This document shows, piece by piece, positions 9,238 through 18,350 of a stretch of DNA of 64,000 nt. The notes beneath the pieces were generated by a model. The model had not been told where the DNA came from. It searched no databases and saw nothing but the letters and a program-made list of their open reading frames with translations. The translations under genes were made by a program, and so were the position numbers. This stretch comes from Spirosoma fluviale (GTDB lineage: Bacteria; Bacteroidota; Bacteroidia; Cytophagales; Spirosomataceae), in contig NZ_OCNH01000001.1 in the NCBI RefSeq assembly GCF_900230225.1, forward strand, positions 248,001-312,000. The letters run 5' to 3'. Every line of letters begins with the position of its first letter. The first letter of the stretch is position 1.

Positions 9238-10563
9238 CTAACTAATCACCATATCGTTCTTGACGGCGTCCCAGGTTACACGCTTGCCCGTGTGCAGAGC
9301 CGTAGTTGCCATAATGTTCGCAACGGAGTGGTTGAAACCAACCCGTGCCGGTGCATTTGGCTCTTTACGACTACGAACGCAACCCATCCAGTTCAGCATG
9401 TGCAACGATGTCATCGGGTCGCCACCGGTATTGGCGGAGGTTTCCATTTTAACGGCTTCGCCAAGTGACATGGTCGGCAGCATATTCGCCTGCATGTTCA
9501 TCTCTTTCGCGTACTTAGCTTCCAGACCACCATCGGGCGAAATCTTGTTCGTGTCGAGGTTAATCATGCCGCCGTTCGAATAGTAATACTCTTTCACGCC
9601 ACCCGCTTCATTGTTCATGCGGGAAGAGTAGAGTACCTGAAAACCTTTCGTTTTATCATTGTCCGGGCCGTAATCGAATACCGCCGTAAACGTGTCGGCG
9701 TTAACACGACCATCTTTCCAGCTATACACACCGCCATTGGCAACAACCGAACGAGGATGATCTAAACCGCTGAACCAGTGTACGGTATCGATCTGGTGCG
9801 ACATCCACTGACCGGGAATACCCGATGAGTAGGGGTAGAACAACCGGAACTCAAGGTACTTGCGTGGATCCCAGGCCGTTTTTGGCCGGTTCAGTTGGTA
9901 GCGATCCCAGTCAGTATCTTCCTTCCGGATTTCAGATACCAACTTAGGCCGACGCCAGCGACCAGGCTGGTTAACGTTCCACGTCATTTCGACCATGGTG
10001 ATATCACCGAACTTACCCGACTTGATGAAATCGTTGGCCGAGTGGTAGTTGGGAGCCGACCGGCGCTGTGAACCCACCTGAACAATTCGCTTGGAGCTTT
10101 CTACGGCTTTCACCGCTTTACGAGCGTCGTCCAGCGATTCGGCGAAGGGTTTTTCGCAATAAGCATCGCGGCCCGACTCCACGGCGGCTACGCAGTGCAG
10201 CGCGTGCTGAAAGTCGGCGGTGCTGATGATAACGGCGTCAACATCTTTGCGGTCGAGGAGTTCGTCGTTGTTGCGGGCTTTAAAGAACGAGCTGTCGTTC
10301 CAGCCTTTGCCTTTCAAAAACTGCTCCGCTTCTTCGCGACGGCGGCTCCAGATGTCCGACACACCAACGAACGCAAAGTTCTGTGCTTTGGCGTGCTCCA
10401 TGAAAGCGGGCGCCAATGAGGCCCGAAAACGATCGGAGAAACCAATGATACCAACCCGAACGCGGTCGTTCGAGCCAAGGATGCGGGCGTAGCTACCGGC
10501 CGAAAAACTCATGCCAAGACCAGCTAAAGCTGATTTTTTTATAAACTCACGACGATTTTCCAT
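9238..10563 (-). CDS. Gfo/Idh/MocA oxidoreductase with Tat-type signal
   Basis: A 441-residue NAD(P)-dependent sugar oxidoreductase. The N-terminus NRREFIKKSALAGLGMSFSAG is a twin-arginine-type signal, so the folded, cofactor-loaded enzyme may be exported. A Rossmann fold follows (VRVGIIGFSDR, about 36-46), then the family motif CEKPFAESLDDARKAV and the C-terminal dimerisation sheet. Family members oxidise or reduce sugar carbons, often C3 of glycosides. It is the last gene of a minus-strand run after an epimerase-like and a PF06439 gene. That order suggests it makes the 3-keto sugar that the PF06439 protein cleaves; this is inference. The strand gap to the previous gene is 64 bases. Confidence 0.85.
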   Translation of the reverse strand: MENRREFIKKSALAGLGMSFSAGSYARILGSNDRVRVGIIGFSDRFRASLAPAFMEHAKAQNFAFVGVSDIWSRRREEAEQFLKGKGWNDSSFFKARNNDELLDRKDVDAVIISTADFQHALHCVAAVESGRDAYCEKPFAESLDDARKAVKAVESSKRIVQVGSQRRSAPNYHSANDFIKSGKFGDITMVEMTWNVNQPGRWRRPKLVSEIRKEDTDWDRYQLNRPKTAWDPRKYLEFRLFYPYSSGIPGQWMSHQIDTVHWFSGLDHPRSVVANGGVYSWKDGRVNADTFTAVFDYGPDNDKTKGFQVLYSSRMNNEAGGVKEYYYSNGGMINLDTNKISPDGGLEAKYAKEMNMQANMLPTMSLGEAVKMETSANTGGDPMTSLHMLNWMGCVRSRKEPNAPARVGFNHSVANIMATTALHTGKRVTWDAVKNDMVIS

Positions 10564-10627
10564 AGGATCAAGTTGATTTAAATAGAAATGATAGGGGCTG
10601 ACCCAGAGGCATTAAGCCCTAGTCAGT

Positions 10628-11371
10628 TTAGAGTGCTTTAATTTTCATGTTTCGGTAAAATACCCGGTTGCCATGATCCTGAAGCAGGATATGACCTTTT
10701 GCGGCTTCGCCAAAGCGGCCGTGAGCATTGTATTCGGGCGCTTTGTACTTGCTCATGGCAACCAGTTCGCGAAACTGTTCGCTGCCCCGCTCGTACTCAA
10801 CCACTTTCTTGCCGTTCAGCCAGTGCTCCACGTGCTTGCCTTTCGAGATAACGCGGCCGGTATTCCATTCGCCGATAGCATTCGCTTTCTTACTACTGGC
10901 CGGAATCAGATCATAGAGTGAACCCACCGTGCGGTTGCCATTGCGGCCCATTTTGGCGTCGGGGTGTTTGTCATCGTCCAGTACCTGAAATTCCAGACCA
11001 AAGGCTGACCCTTTCGGCTTGGGCGATTCTTCCACCACAAAGTACTTAAGGCCACTGTTGGCCCCTTCAGTTAGTTTGAAGTCGAACATCAGGTCAAAAT
11101 CGCCGTATTCGCCATCGGTAACGATGTCGCCAAAACTTTGCGATTCGGACCCGTCCGATTGCTGAATGGTTAATTGCCCATCCGTGATGCTCCAGCCTTT
11201 CTCTGGAAACTTATCCTTGTAAGCCCCCCGCCAGCCATTGGTTGTCTTGCCATCGAAAATTAATTTCCAGCCGTCTTTTTTTTCTTTAGCCGTAAGGGTA
11301 TTTGGTGCTTGCGGACTTTCGAATGCGAACAGGCTAAGTGCTAAAAGACCAAAAACAAATGATTTTTTCAT
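10628..11371 (-). CDS. PF06439 (DUF1080) 3-keto-disaccharide hydrolase-like exported protein
   Basis: A 247-residue protein with a Sec signal peptide (MKKSFVFGLLALSLFAF). The family signature appears as 'GWKLIFDGKTTNGWRG' near 34-49, then a concanavalin-like jelly roll with 'DFDLMFDFKLTEGANSG', 'EFQVLDDDKHPDAK', 'GEWNTGRVISKG' and 'HWLNGKKVVEY', ending 'GHILLQDHGNRVFYRNMKIK'. Members cleave glycosides whose sugar has been oxidised at C3. Flanking genes encode a Tat-type Gfo/Idh/MocA oxidoreductase and an epimerase-like TIM barrel, matching that chemistry. Exact substrate unknown. Confidence 0.85.
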   Translation of the reverse strand: MKKSFVFGLLALSLFAFESPQAPNTLTAKEKKDGWKLIFDGKTTNGWRGAYKDKFPEKGWSITDGQLTIQQSDGSESQSFGDIVTDGEYGDFDLMFDFKLTEGANSGLKYFVVEESPKPKGSAFGLEFQVLDDDKHPDAKMGRNGNRTVGSLYDLIPASSKKANAIGEWNTGRVISKGKHVEHWLNGKKVVEYERGSEQFRELVAMSKYKAPEYNAHGRFGEAAKGHILLQDHGNRVFYRNMKIKAL

Positions 11372-11377
11372 ATACGT

Positions 11378-11450
11378 CTTTCTCTGTGAATCTCCGTGTT
11401 TTCTCTGTGAATCTCTGTGTTATAGTTTTTTCACACAGAGATTCACAGAG
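11378..11450. repeat. Intergenic repeat: two direct and one inverted copy of a 'ctctgtgaatctctgtgt' unit
   Basis: The unit ctctgtgaatctctgtgt appears at 11381-11398 (one mismatch) and 11403-11420 in one direction, and as its exact reverse complement at 11433-11450. The last pair forms an 18-bp hairpin with a 12-base loop. The inverted copy runs into the 3' end of the upstream epimerase-like gene, whose TGA stop at 11443-11445 lies within the unit. It may be a terminator or a dispersed REP-like element. Confidence 0.7.
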
Positions 11451-12369
11451 GATGGTTTAACGTTTTGGTTATGTAATCTTTATTGATCTGTGCACACTGG
11501 GCGGCTGTCTTGTCTTTTTCCGGCACGCCATCCAGTTCGATGATTCCCCATCCCTTGAACTTGATTTCCTCAAGGGCTTTGAATACCGCCGGAACGTTTA
11601 CGTTTCCCCGGCCCAATTCGACAAACTTGTATGCCTTAGGGTTGTCCGGCTTATCGGGGAGGGGCGACATCGTGTCCTTCAAATGCAGCGCGTAAATAAT
11701 GTCTTTATATTGCTTTACGGCTTTCTCCGGCTCGCCACCACCTTGTTTATAGTGGGCAATATCCAGTTCCAGCTTCATGAATTTGGGGTTCATTGCCTGG
11801 ATGATCACGTCTACCTCTTCGGGGGTTTCGCCGAGTTGGCTCATGTGGTTGTGGTAGGTTGCCTGTACACCCAGGTCGGCGGTTTGTTTGCCGATTTCGT
11901 TCATGACCGTTGCCAGCCGTTTCAACTCCTCGGTTGTGGGGAGACGATCTTTGGGGCGGGCGGAGTTGGTTAACTGAATGGCCGAACCTCCCAGCGCCTT
12001 CACGAAGCTGGCATGGGCCACGTGCATGTCAATCGTACTCTGCTCTTTAGCCGGATCAATCTCAACGTTACCGCTCGAAAACATGGCCAGCGCCAGATGA
12101 TGTTGATCGAGCAGTGCTTTCAGCTCCGAGGGTTTGGCTTTGTAAGGGCCAAAGGCATTGGCACGAAGCTGAATGCCCCGGTATCCTAATGCGGATAGGT
12201 CGGCGATGGCCTGGGCATCGTTACCACCCCAGGTGATGGCTGAGTAGGCGATTTTCAGGCCGGATGGTTTAGCTGCACCACCGAGTAGCCGATTGGTACC
12301 CGCCAGTAAAGTGAGGGCTGAAACGCCAGCCGTTGTCAAAAACTGCCGTCGGTTTACCGTTTCCAGCAT
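11443..12369 (-). CDS. Exported sugar phosphate isomerase/epimerase-like TIM barrel
   Basis: A 308-residue AP-endonuclease-2/xylose-isomerase-like TIM-barrel protein. The N-terminus MLETVNRRQFLTTAGVSALTLLAG has a Tat-type RRQFL motif, so it is probably exported. A TTG five codons upstream also keeps the frame open, but the ATG at 12369 places the signal better. Barrel motifs include 'IAYSAITWGG', 'GYRGIQLRANAF', 'QATYHNHMSQLGETPEEVD', 'KLELDIAHYKQGG', 'YALHLKDT' and 'GWGIIELDG', with candidate metal ligands Glu, Asp, His and Glu. It opens the three-gene block with PF06439 and Gfo/Idh/MocA. The stop lies within an intergenic repeat. Reaction not known. Confidence 0.8.
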   Translation of the reverse strand: MLETVNRRQFLTTAGVSALTLLAGTNRLLGGAAKPSGLKIAYSAITWGGNDAQAIADLSALGYRGIQLRANAFGPYKAKPSELKALLDQHHLALAMFSSGNVEIDPAKEQSTIDMHVAHASFVKALGGSAIQLTNSARPKDRLPTTEELKRLATVMNEIGKQTADLGVQATYHNHMSQLGETPEEVDVIIQAMNPKFMKLELDIAHYKQGGGEPEKAVKQYKDIIYALHLKDTMSPLPDKPDNPKAYKFVELGRGNVNVPAVFKALEEIKFKGWGIIELDGVPEKDKTAAQCAQINKDYITKTLNHPL

Positions 12370-12431
12370 AGTTGTAGAGGTCAATAATCAGTACTATTTG
12401 ATGGCATACTGACTGCTTGTGAGTTAAATCG

Positions 12432-12475
12432 TTTTACGTAAAAACTGCTGAAATAAGCGTTCAGAGGCTTATTTC
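12432..12475. promoter_or_regulatory. Palindrome and small hairpin in the leader of the epimerase-like gene
   Basis: A perfect 12-bp palindrome TTTTACGTAAAA lies at 12432-12443, 63 bases upstream of the ATG at 12369, next to a 9-bp hairpin (12450-12458 with 12467-12475). The palindrome has the size and symmetry of an operator half-site pair. No regulator gene is adjacent, so this is only a candidate control site for the three-gene block. Confidence 0.35.
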
Positions 12476-12490
12476 TACTGAGCTAAAAGA

Positions 12491-12550
12491 ATAAACGAGC
12501 GAAAGAGTGAAAATTTGGCGTATGCAATTTCCACTCTTTCGCTCGTTTAT
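12491..12550 (-). terminator. Terminator after SusD, 19-bp perfect arms
   Basis: Arms 12491-12509 and 12532-12550 are perfect complements. On the minus strand the hairpin follows the SusD stop (12566) by 15 bases and is followed by a T-rich tract. It should end the FecR/SusC/SusD transcript and separate it from the epimerase-like block. Confidence 0.8.
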
Positions 12551-12565
12551 GAACTCAGCGATCAA

Positions 12566-14290
12566 TTAATAGCCCGGATTTTGAGGGAAGCCAGCACTAC
12601 CGTCGGCTGCTTTCTCAGTACGGTCAATCTGGGTTTGGGGAATGGGGCGAAGGTTATGCGTCTCCTTGATATTCGCAGTTGCCTGGGGGTTATATAATTT
12701 AACCCGCTCAACCAGATTTCCCCAGCGTTTTAAATCCATCCACCGGATTTGTTCGCCGAGTAATTCCCGTCCTCGCTCCTGATAGATCATTTCCATATCC
12801 ATCTGGGCGGTTGTTATTTCCATGGCCGTCTCTTTACCAGGCCAGGCAGCCCGACGGCGAACCATGTTGATAGCGGTTGTAGCTTCTGCCGTTTTGCCCA
12901 GCTTCAGTTGGGCCTCAGCCAGAATCAGATACGTTTCGGCCAGACGGAAAGCTAAGAAATCGCGGCTACCTGGTTCGTAGGTCCGATCGGGGCGGAGGGG
13001 ATCGAAGAATTTTTGCAGCGTTGGAAACAGTGCTTCATTGTAAGCACTTGGTACCAGCACCTGATACGGTTTGGCGGCCCGCTGGGCCAATGTCCATTCA
13101 ACTCCCGGAATGTAAATGGCCGTGTCGCCTGCTTTAAAGGTAACTGTCTTTTTAGAATTGTCGAAGGCCGTGTTGTAGAAGGGGTTGGCGGGGGTATTGG
13201 GAGCATTGCTGAGCCAGGTATCCCTAAACGTTTTCTTGTAGCGAGAGTCGTTCACCCGATCTTTGAAAACAGTCTCTAAACAAAAAGCCGTTGGGCGCAA
13301 CCGCTTGAATGGACGTCCATAAAAAATATCGCGAACCATACCCGCCTGCACGTCATATTGCATCCCAAAGAACAAGTGCAGGTTATTGCCACCCGTGTTA
13401 CCCCCCGAATTAGCTACCGGAGGAGTTGACGCATTGGTCAATGGGTCAGACGTATATTGAACCGCAAAGATGACCTCATCGCTAATTTCACCGGCTCCCT
13501 GAGCAAATACGCTTGCAAAATCAGGCAGTAACTTGAAACCGTAATTGTTGATAACACTGGTGGCGTATTTAGCTGCATTAGCATAATCATCGGCCGCTTT
13601 TGCCGACGAGGTTGCTTTAGTCAGGTACACACGAGCCAGCAGGTGTTCGGCAGCGGCTTTGGTTGCGCGACCATAATCTGTCGACCTGATTTTGGGGTCT
13701 AGATCCGGCGCAGCTGATTCGAGATCGGCCAGGATAGCCTTGTATATGTCAGCCTCTGTTGCACGGCTGGTTTTTTTTGTGGGTGCCAGGGTTTCCGTTA
13801 ATCGCAGATCGACACCACCCCACTGTTGTACAAGAATAAAATAGTAGTGCGCCCGCAGAAATTTCGCTTCGGCCACCCGTAGTTTTTTCACCGCATCCGA
13901 AACGTTGGCTGCCGGAGCGCGCTCGATAACCGAATTACAGGTATTGATGCCCCGATACAATTCTTCCCAAACATTTTGCAGGAAATCCACAAAGCTATTT
14001 AGTTGCGTATCGTAGAAGTGAAAGCCTTTATAGCCTCCATCGGCACCGGTTGCATAAAGATCAGTGCCGTACTCGGTCATGGTTAGGCCTTGCTGCGTAC
14101 CATAAAAGCTTCGTAAGGGAGCATAAGCTGCCTTGGCAGCATCCTCAAATCCCTTTGGGGTGTTAACGTAATCGTTACCAATGCTGGAGATTACTTTTTC
14201 TTCCAATACATTCTTGCAGGCCTGACCACTCAGCAAGAGCGTTGCAAGGCCCAGAATACGGAATGATTTTTGGGAAATTATAGATTTCAT
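12566..14290 (-). CDS. SusD/RagB-type surface glycan-binding lipoprotein
   Basis: A 574-residue SusD-family protein, the surface lid and ligand-binding partner of a SusC transporter. The signal (MKSIISQKSFRILGLATLLLSGQAC) ends in a probable lipid-attached Cys25 followed by KNVLEEK, compatible with surface export. The N-terminal SusD-like region (about 60-200) has 'WEELYRGINTCNSVIERAP' and 'AEAKFLRAHYYFILVQQWGGV'. The C-terminal RagB part has 'FLAFRLAETYLILAEAQLKLGKTAEA', 'INMVRRRA' and 'YQERGRELLGEQIRWMDLKRWG'. It lies 79 bases downstream of SusC. Ligand class cannot be read from sequence; no glycoside hydrolase of a usual PUL is linked. Confidence 0.93.
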   Translation of the reverse strand: MKSIISQKSFRILGLATLLLSGQACKNVLEEKVISSIGNDYVNTPKGFEDAAKAAYAPLRSFYGTQQGLTMTEYGTDLYATGADGGYKGFHFYDTQLNSFVDFLQNVWEELYRGINTCNSVIERAPAANVSDAVKKLRVAEAKFLRAHYYFILVQQWGGVDLRLTETLAPTKKTSRATEADIYKAILADLESAAPDLDPKIRSTDYGRATKAAAEHLLARVYLTKATSSAKAADDYANAAKYATSVINNYGFKLLPDFASVFAQGAGEISDEVIFAVQYTSDPLTNASTPPVANSGGNTGGNNLHLFFGMQYDVQAGMVRDIFYGRPFKRLRPTAFCLETVFKDRVNDSRYKKTFRDTWLSNAPNTPANPFYNTAFDNSKKTVTFKAGDTAIYIPGVEWTLAQRAAKPYQVLVPSAYNEALFPTLQKFFDPLRPDRTYEPGSRDFLAFRLAETYLILAEAQLKLGKTAEATTAINMVRRRAAWPGKETAMEITTAQMDMEMIYQERGRELLGEQIRWMDLKRWGNLVERVKLYNPQATANIKETHNLRPIPQTQIDRTEKAADGSAGFPQNPGY

Positions 14291-14369
14291 TTTTTTAGAA
14301 TCTAAAGAATTTTATGAGCACATAAAGCGTAAGTAGCGCCTACAACTGGACTCGCGATTATGTACGTGC

Positions 14370-17300
14370 TTAGAATTTAACGTTCAAACCAAATGTGGTT
14401 ATCCGGGTAGCCGGTACTACGTCATTATTGATGGTTCCATCAGCCGTTTCCGGATCGACACCGTTGTATTTCGACCGGTAGGTTGAAAAGATGAACGGCT
14501 GCTGGATACTGGTAAATACACGCAGCGACTGCATGCCCAGTTTCTGAGTTAGTTTAGACGTGAACGTGTACCCAAAATTAATATTACGAACTTTCACGAA
14601 TGTACCGTCGAAGTAAAACAGGGACGTGTTGTAAACGGGAAACTCCTGGTTCGACTTAGGTTGTGGAAACTCATTGGTTGGGTTGTTGGGCGTCCAATAG
14701 TCTACTTTAATTTGCTGATAACGCCCTGCCAACTGGTTATTGTCCCGGTGGAAGCCGCTCAAAATGGTCTGGCCAAAACGTCCATAGACGAAGAACGATA
14801 AATCGAATCCTTTGTAGCTAAACCGGTTGGTAATCCCGGCACTGAAGTTGGGGATATCCGAACCCAGAAATACGCGGTCATCTGCCGTTGTTTTGCCGTC
14901 TTTGTTGGTGTCCTGTACTTTAATCTGTCCAACGGAGCTTTGGAACGATTTCGCCAGGTCAGCTTCGCTTGTTTGCCAAATGCCCGCCTTCTTATAGTCA
15001 TAGAAAGCCGTTAATGGTTTTCCGATAAACCACCTGTTACCTAAGTCATCGACAGCACCATTATAAAGCGAGATGATGGCTTCGCTGTTTTTGGTAAAGG
15101 CGAAATCAGACGTCCACTTAAATCCGCTTTTCGAATTGATGTTTACGGTCGACAGACTAAGTTCGACCCCCCGGTTACGCGTTTCACCAACGTTCTTCGT
15201 CACCGCATTGAAACCAATAGAGGTTGGCAGTTGGTCAGACAGCAGTAGGTCGGTGGTGTTGGTTTGGTAGAATTCAATCGAACCAGCTACCCGGCCTCTC
15301 CAGAAGCTGAAGTCTACCCCTATGTTTGACGAGGTCGATGTTTCCCACTTCAAATCCGGGTTGCCAATGGTACTTGGCCGATACCCATAGGCACCCGTAC
15401 TCCCCCATGCATAAACAGTACGTCCCAGCAAACCCTGTGTTTGATAAGGAACCACACCCTGGTTACCTACCGACCCCCGGCTAACGCGCAGCTTCAACTG
15501 ATCGAGCCAGGTTACATTTTTCAGGAAATCCTCGTTGTTGATGTTCCAGGCCAGCGCGATACCCGGGAAGTTACCGTACTTACTGTTTTCGCCGAAACGG
15601 CTTGATCCATCCCGACGTAACGTAGCGGTTACCAGGTATTTATCTTTGTAGTCGTAGTTAACGCGACCCATAAACGAGTTGAGCGTCCACTGGATCAAAT
15701 TGCTGCCCACACCCAGGACAAGACTGGCATTACCCGTATTGTAAAACTCCTGAGACTCAGCAGGAACACCCTGTACGGACTGGCTATTGTATTCGAAGTT
15801 ATCCCGCTGAATGGATTGGAGTGCTGTTATGCCCAGATTATGGTTACCAAACGTCTTATTATAGGTTACTATATTTTCCAGCGTATAATTGAATCCGTAT
15901 TGGCTGTTATTCGCTGCCGTGGCGTCGCCACCTTTCCGGTCGTTCGTTAGTGACCCTACGAAGCGACCCGCCCGCGAAACAGAGAAATCAGGACCAAAAT
16001 TGACACGGTACTTTAAGCCGTCGATGATATTGGCTTCGGCATAAATACTATTGAAAATCCGATACTTCTTCGTGTTGTCGATCTGGGCACCCGGTATGAT
16101 TTCATACAACGGGTTAGTCAATAATGCATCGTTTGTCGGCGCAAAAATCAGTTTGCCGTTATCGTCATAGGGTCTGCCCAGTGGGTTTTGCTGGAGTGTA
16201 AAGCGATAAGGATTTAGATTGGCTCCGTTCCGGCCACTATACATCATGTACGACGAAATGCCTACCTTCAGTACCTTGTTGATTTGGTGGTCGATATTGG
16301 CACGAAGCGAGTACCGGTTGTAATCCTGACCAGGAACAATTCCTTTATCCGTGAAATAGCTGGCGGAAATGTAGAACTGCGTTTTTTCATTACCGCCCTG
16401 AATACCAAGTGAATGGTTTTGCTGAACGCCCTGTCTGAGAATCAATGACTGGTAATCGCTGTTCCGATTAGCGGCAATGCCCGCTGCTACAGCGGGGTCG
16501 CCACCCAAAACGGCTACTTTTGAGTCGGCAAAGGCATCCGCTACACCTGTTGGTACAGGTTTTCCGGTAGCATCATTGTATAAACCCGTTGCCCGGTAAG
16601 CTTCCCGTACATACTCGGTAAATTCAGGGCCGCTAAATAAATGGACTTTATCCAGCGGATCTGTAACACCCGCGTAGGCATCATAACTGATGGTTGTTTT
16701 GCCGTTGTTATTACCCCGTTTGGTCGTTACCAACACAACACCGTTGGCACCTCTGGCCCCATAAATTGCGGTCGATGTAGCATCCTTCAGGATTTCCATC
16801 GAGGCAATATCATTTGGATTGAGATCTTCGTAACCACCCGATGCAAAATCGAACGGACGACCGGATAGCAGTTCGTTGCGGTCGCCTGTAAGCGGAATGC
16901 CATCAACTACGTACAGCGGGTTATTGCCGGCATTGAACGAACGACGGCCCCGAATCCGGATTGTTGGTGTTGCCCCGGGCCTGCTTCCCGACTGCGCTAC
17001 GTCGACACCCGCTACCCGTCCCTGCATCGCCTGACCCAGGTTGGTAATGGGCATCTCCGTAATTTGCTTTGAGCTAACTGACGAAATGGCTCCAGTTAAC
17101 TGACTCTTCTTCTGTGTACCATAACCAACAACGACCACTTCACTCAGGGCACGGGTATCAGCTAAAATTGTAACGTCGACCGAGGAGCGGTTTCCTACGG
17201 TAATCTCCTGAGAAATAAACCCGACCGATGAGAACACTAGTATTGCCCGTTCGTTGGGGATACTAATCTTGTACTCGCCATTGGCGTCGGTAGTCGTACC

Positions 17301-17522
17301 GCGTGTGGTACCTTTAACCGCTACGTTTACACCGGGCAGGGCAGAGTTGTCATCCGATGATAAAACTTTGCCGGTTATAGTGCGTTCCTGCTTGGGGTTA
17401 TCCGTAAGCGGATGATTGGTTGGTGGCGCACTGAACGCTGGTTGGGCTATCAGCGTCAGAGCTACCAGGCCAAGCAGAGGAAGCCACGTCAGGCGTGGTG
17501 GTTGGGTAATTGTTGCTTGCAT
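14370..17522 (-). CDS. SusC/RagA-type TonB-dependent outer-membrane transporter
   Basis: A 1050-residue outer-membrane importer that pairs with the SusD downstream. After a signal peptide (about 1-32) comes a carboxypeptidase-regulatory-like domain ('ITGKVLSSDDNSALPGVNV', about 48-130), a TonB box region 'SEVVVVGYGTQKKSQLTG' and the plug ('GRVAGVDVAQSG', 'IRIRG', 'DGIPL'), then a long barrel ending with aromatic Phe ('TTFGLNVKF'). It has no N-terminal STN (secretin/TonB) domain, so it is not an obvious partner for FecR-type trans-envelope signalling although a FecR gene lies just upstream, with a 39-base gap. Confidence 0.95.
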   Translation of the reverse strand: MQATITQPPRLTWLPLLGLVALTLIAQPAFSAPPTNHPLTDNPKQERTITGKVLSSDDNSALPGVNVAVKGTTRGTTTDANGEYKISIPNERAILVFSSVGFISQEITVGNRSSVDVTILADTRALSEVVVVGYGTQKKSQLTGAISSVSSKQITEMPITNLGQAMQGRVAGVDVAQSGSRPGATPTIRIRGRRSFNAGNNPLYVVDGIPLTGDRNELLSGRPFDFASGGYEDLNPNDIASMEILKDATSTAIYGARGANGVVLVTTKRGNNNGKTTISYDAYAGVTDPLDKVHLFSGPEFTEYVREAYRATGLYNDATGKPVPTGVADAFADSKVAVLGGDPAVAAGIAANRNSDYQSLILRQGVQQNHSLGIQGGNEKTQFYISASYFTDKGIVPGQDYNRYSLRANIDHQINKVLKVGISSYMMYSGRNGANLNPYRFTLQQNPLGRPYDDNGKLIFAPTNDALLTNPLYEIIPGAQIDNTKKYRIFNSIYAEANIIDGLKYRVNFGPDFSVSRAGRFVGSLTNDRKGGDATAANNSQYGFNYTLENIVTYNKTFGNHNLGITALQSIQRDNFEYNSQSVQGVPAESQEFYNTGNASLVLGVGSNLIQWTLNSFMGRVNYDYKDKYLVTATLRRDGSSRFGENSKYGNFPGIALAWNINNEDFLKNVTWLDQLKLRVSRGSVGNQGVVPYQTQGLLGRTVYAWGSTGAYGYRPSTIGNPDLKWETSTSSNIGVDFSFWRGRVAGSIEFYQTNTTDLLLSDQLPTSIGFNAVTKNVGETRNRGVELSLSTVNINSKSGFKWTSDFAFTKNSEAIISLYNGAVDDLGNRWFIGKPLTAFYDYKKAGIWQTSEADLAKSFQSSVGQIKVQDTNKDGKTTADDRVFLGSDIPNFSAGITNRFSYKGFDLSFFVYGRFGQTILSGFHRDNNQLAGRYQQIKVDYWTPNNPTNEFPQPKSNQEFPVYNTSLFYFDGTFVKVRNINFGYTFTSKLTQKLGMQSLRVFTSIQQPFIFSTYRSKYNGVDPETADGTINNDVVPATRITTFGLNVKF

Positions 17523-17561
17523 GTTAGATTAGATTGGCGTAAAAGTTAACAAACTAGGGTG

Positions 17562-18350
17562 TTAGGGTAAAGTCTTGCTCGAACCAGCGGCAACCTCGAT
17601 GGATTCGCCAGGCTTGAGCCGTATTGGTTCCTGCGATTTTACAAGTAAGCTTACCTGCCCTGAAGTAAGCGCTACGGAGGTTCCTGTTGGTCGTTGTCTC
17701 ACTCGAAAAATGGTACCTACTGCCTCAATGGTAAGACCGGCGGTATGAACCCTGAACAAACGGGCTGATGAGGTATCGTTGCGGTGGATGATGGAAAAAT
17801 CAGCTTCTCCCTTTAACCACACCGCTCTGGGTGTCTCATCAGACCAACGTCGGGCGTAGCGGGCGGTACTATTTGGATACAGGGTCATCGTTGAATTGTC
17901 CGGTAATCGAATCTGACGGGTTTGGTAAGCATGGGTGCTAATGCTCCATACCGATTGCTCGGGTCCATACTGCATCCAGAGCGCCCAGCCAATAAGAGCG
18001 ACGACCCCAACGCCAGCCAGAACGGTCCGCATAAAGTACCACCACCCAACCATTGCCCGAACATCCGGCTGAAGTGGCCTTACGTCTTCCATGGTCTGGA
18101 GCGACTCCCGAATGCGTCCCCAAACCGTTGAAATCTCATCGGACGATAAGGTTGGCAAATCAGAGTGCCGGGCCGTTTGAATGAGATACCGTGCTGTTTC
18201 AACGGTTTCTTCCTGATGCGGGTGGTTTGACAACCATATCTGCCAATAGGAGGCTACCTCTTCGTCGTCCGGGTGTTTAATCCATCGTACGAATAAGTCA
18301 TCAAGGACGAATTCCTCAGCGCTGTAAGCAGAATATGACTTTTGAGACAC
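17562..18350 (-). CDS. Short FecR-family protein without a partner sigma factor
   Basis: A 262-residue FecR-like inner-membrane protein starting at GTG. About 105 cytoplasmic residues (with 'WQIWLSNHPHQEE') lead to one membrane helix (about 108-127, 'VLAGVGVVALIGWALWM') and a periplasmic FecR domain ('QIRLPDNSTMTLYPNSTARY', 'VWLKGEADFSI', 'FRVHTAGLTIEAVGTIFRV', 'TSGQVSLLV'). Typical Bacteroidota FecR proteins are 320-400 residues with a C-terminal DUF4974 domain; this one stops soon after the FecR domain. No ECF sigma gene lies upstream (18351-18911 is noncoding). It may respond in another way or act with a distant sigma factor. Confidence 0.8.
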   Translation of the reverse strand: MSQKSYSAYSAEEFVLDDLFVRWIKHPDDEEVASYWQIWLSNHPHQEETVETARYLIQTARHSDLPTLSSDEISTVWGRIRESLQTMEDVRPLQPDVRAMVGWWYFMRTVLAGVGVVALIGWALWMQYGPEQSVWSISTHAYQTRQIRLPDNSTMTLYPNSTARYARRWSDETPRAVWLKGEADFSIIHRNDTSSARLFRVHTAGLTIEAVGTIFRVRQRPTGTSVALTSGQVSLLVKSQEPIRLKPGESIEVAAGSSKTLP

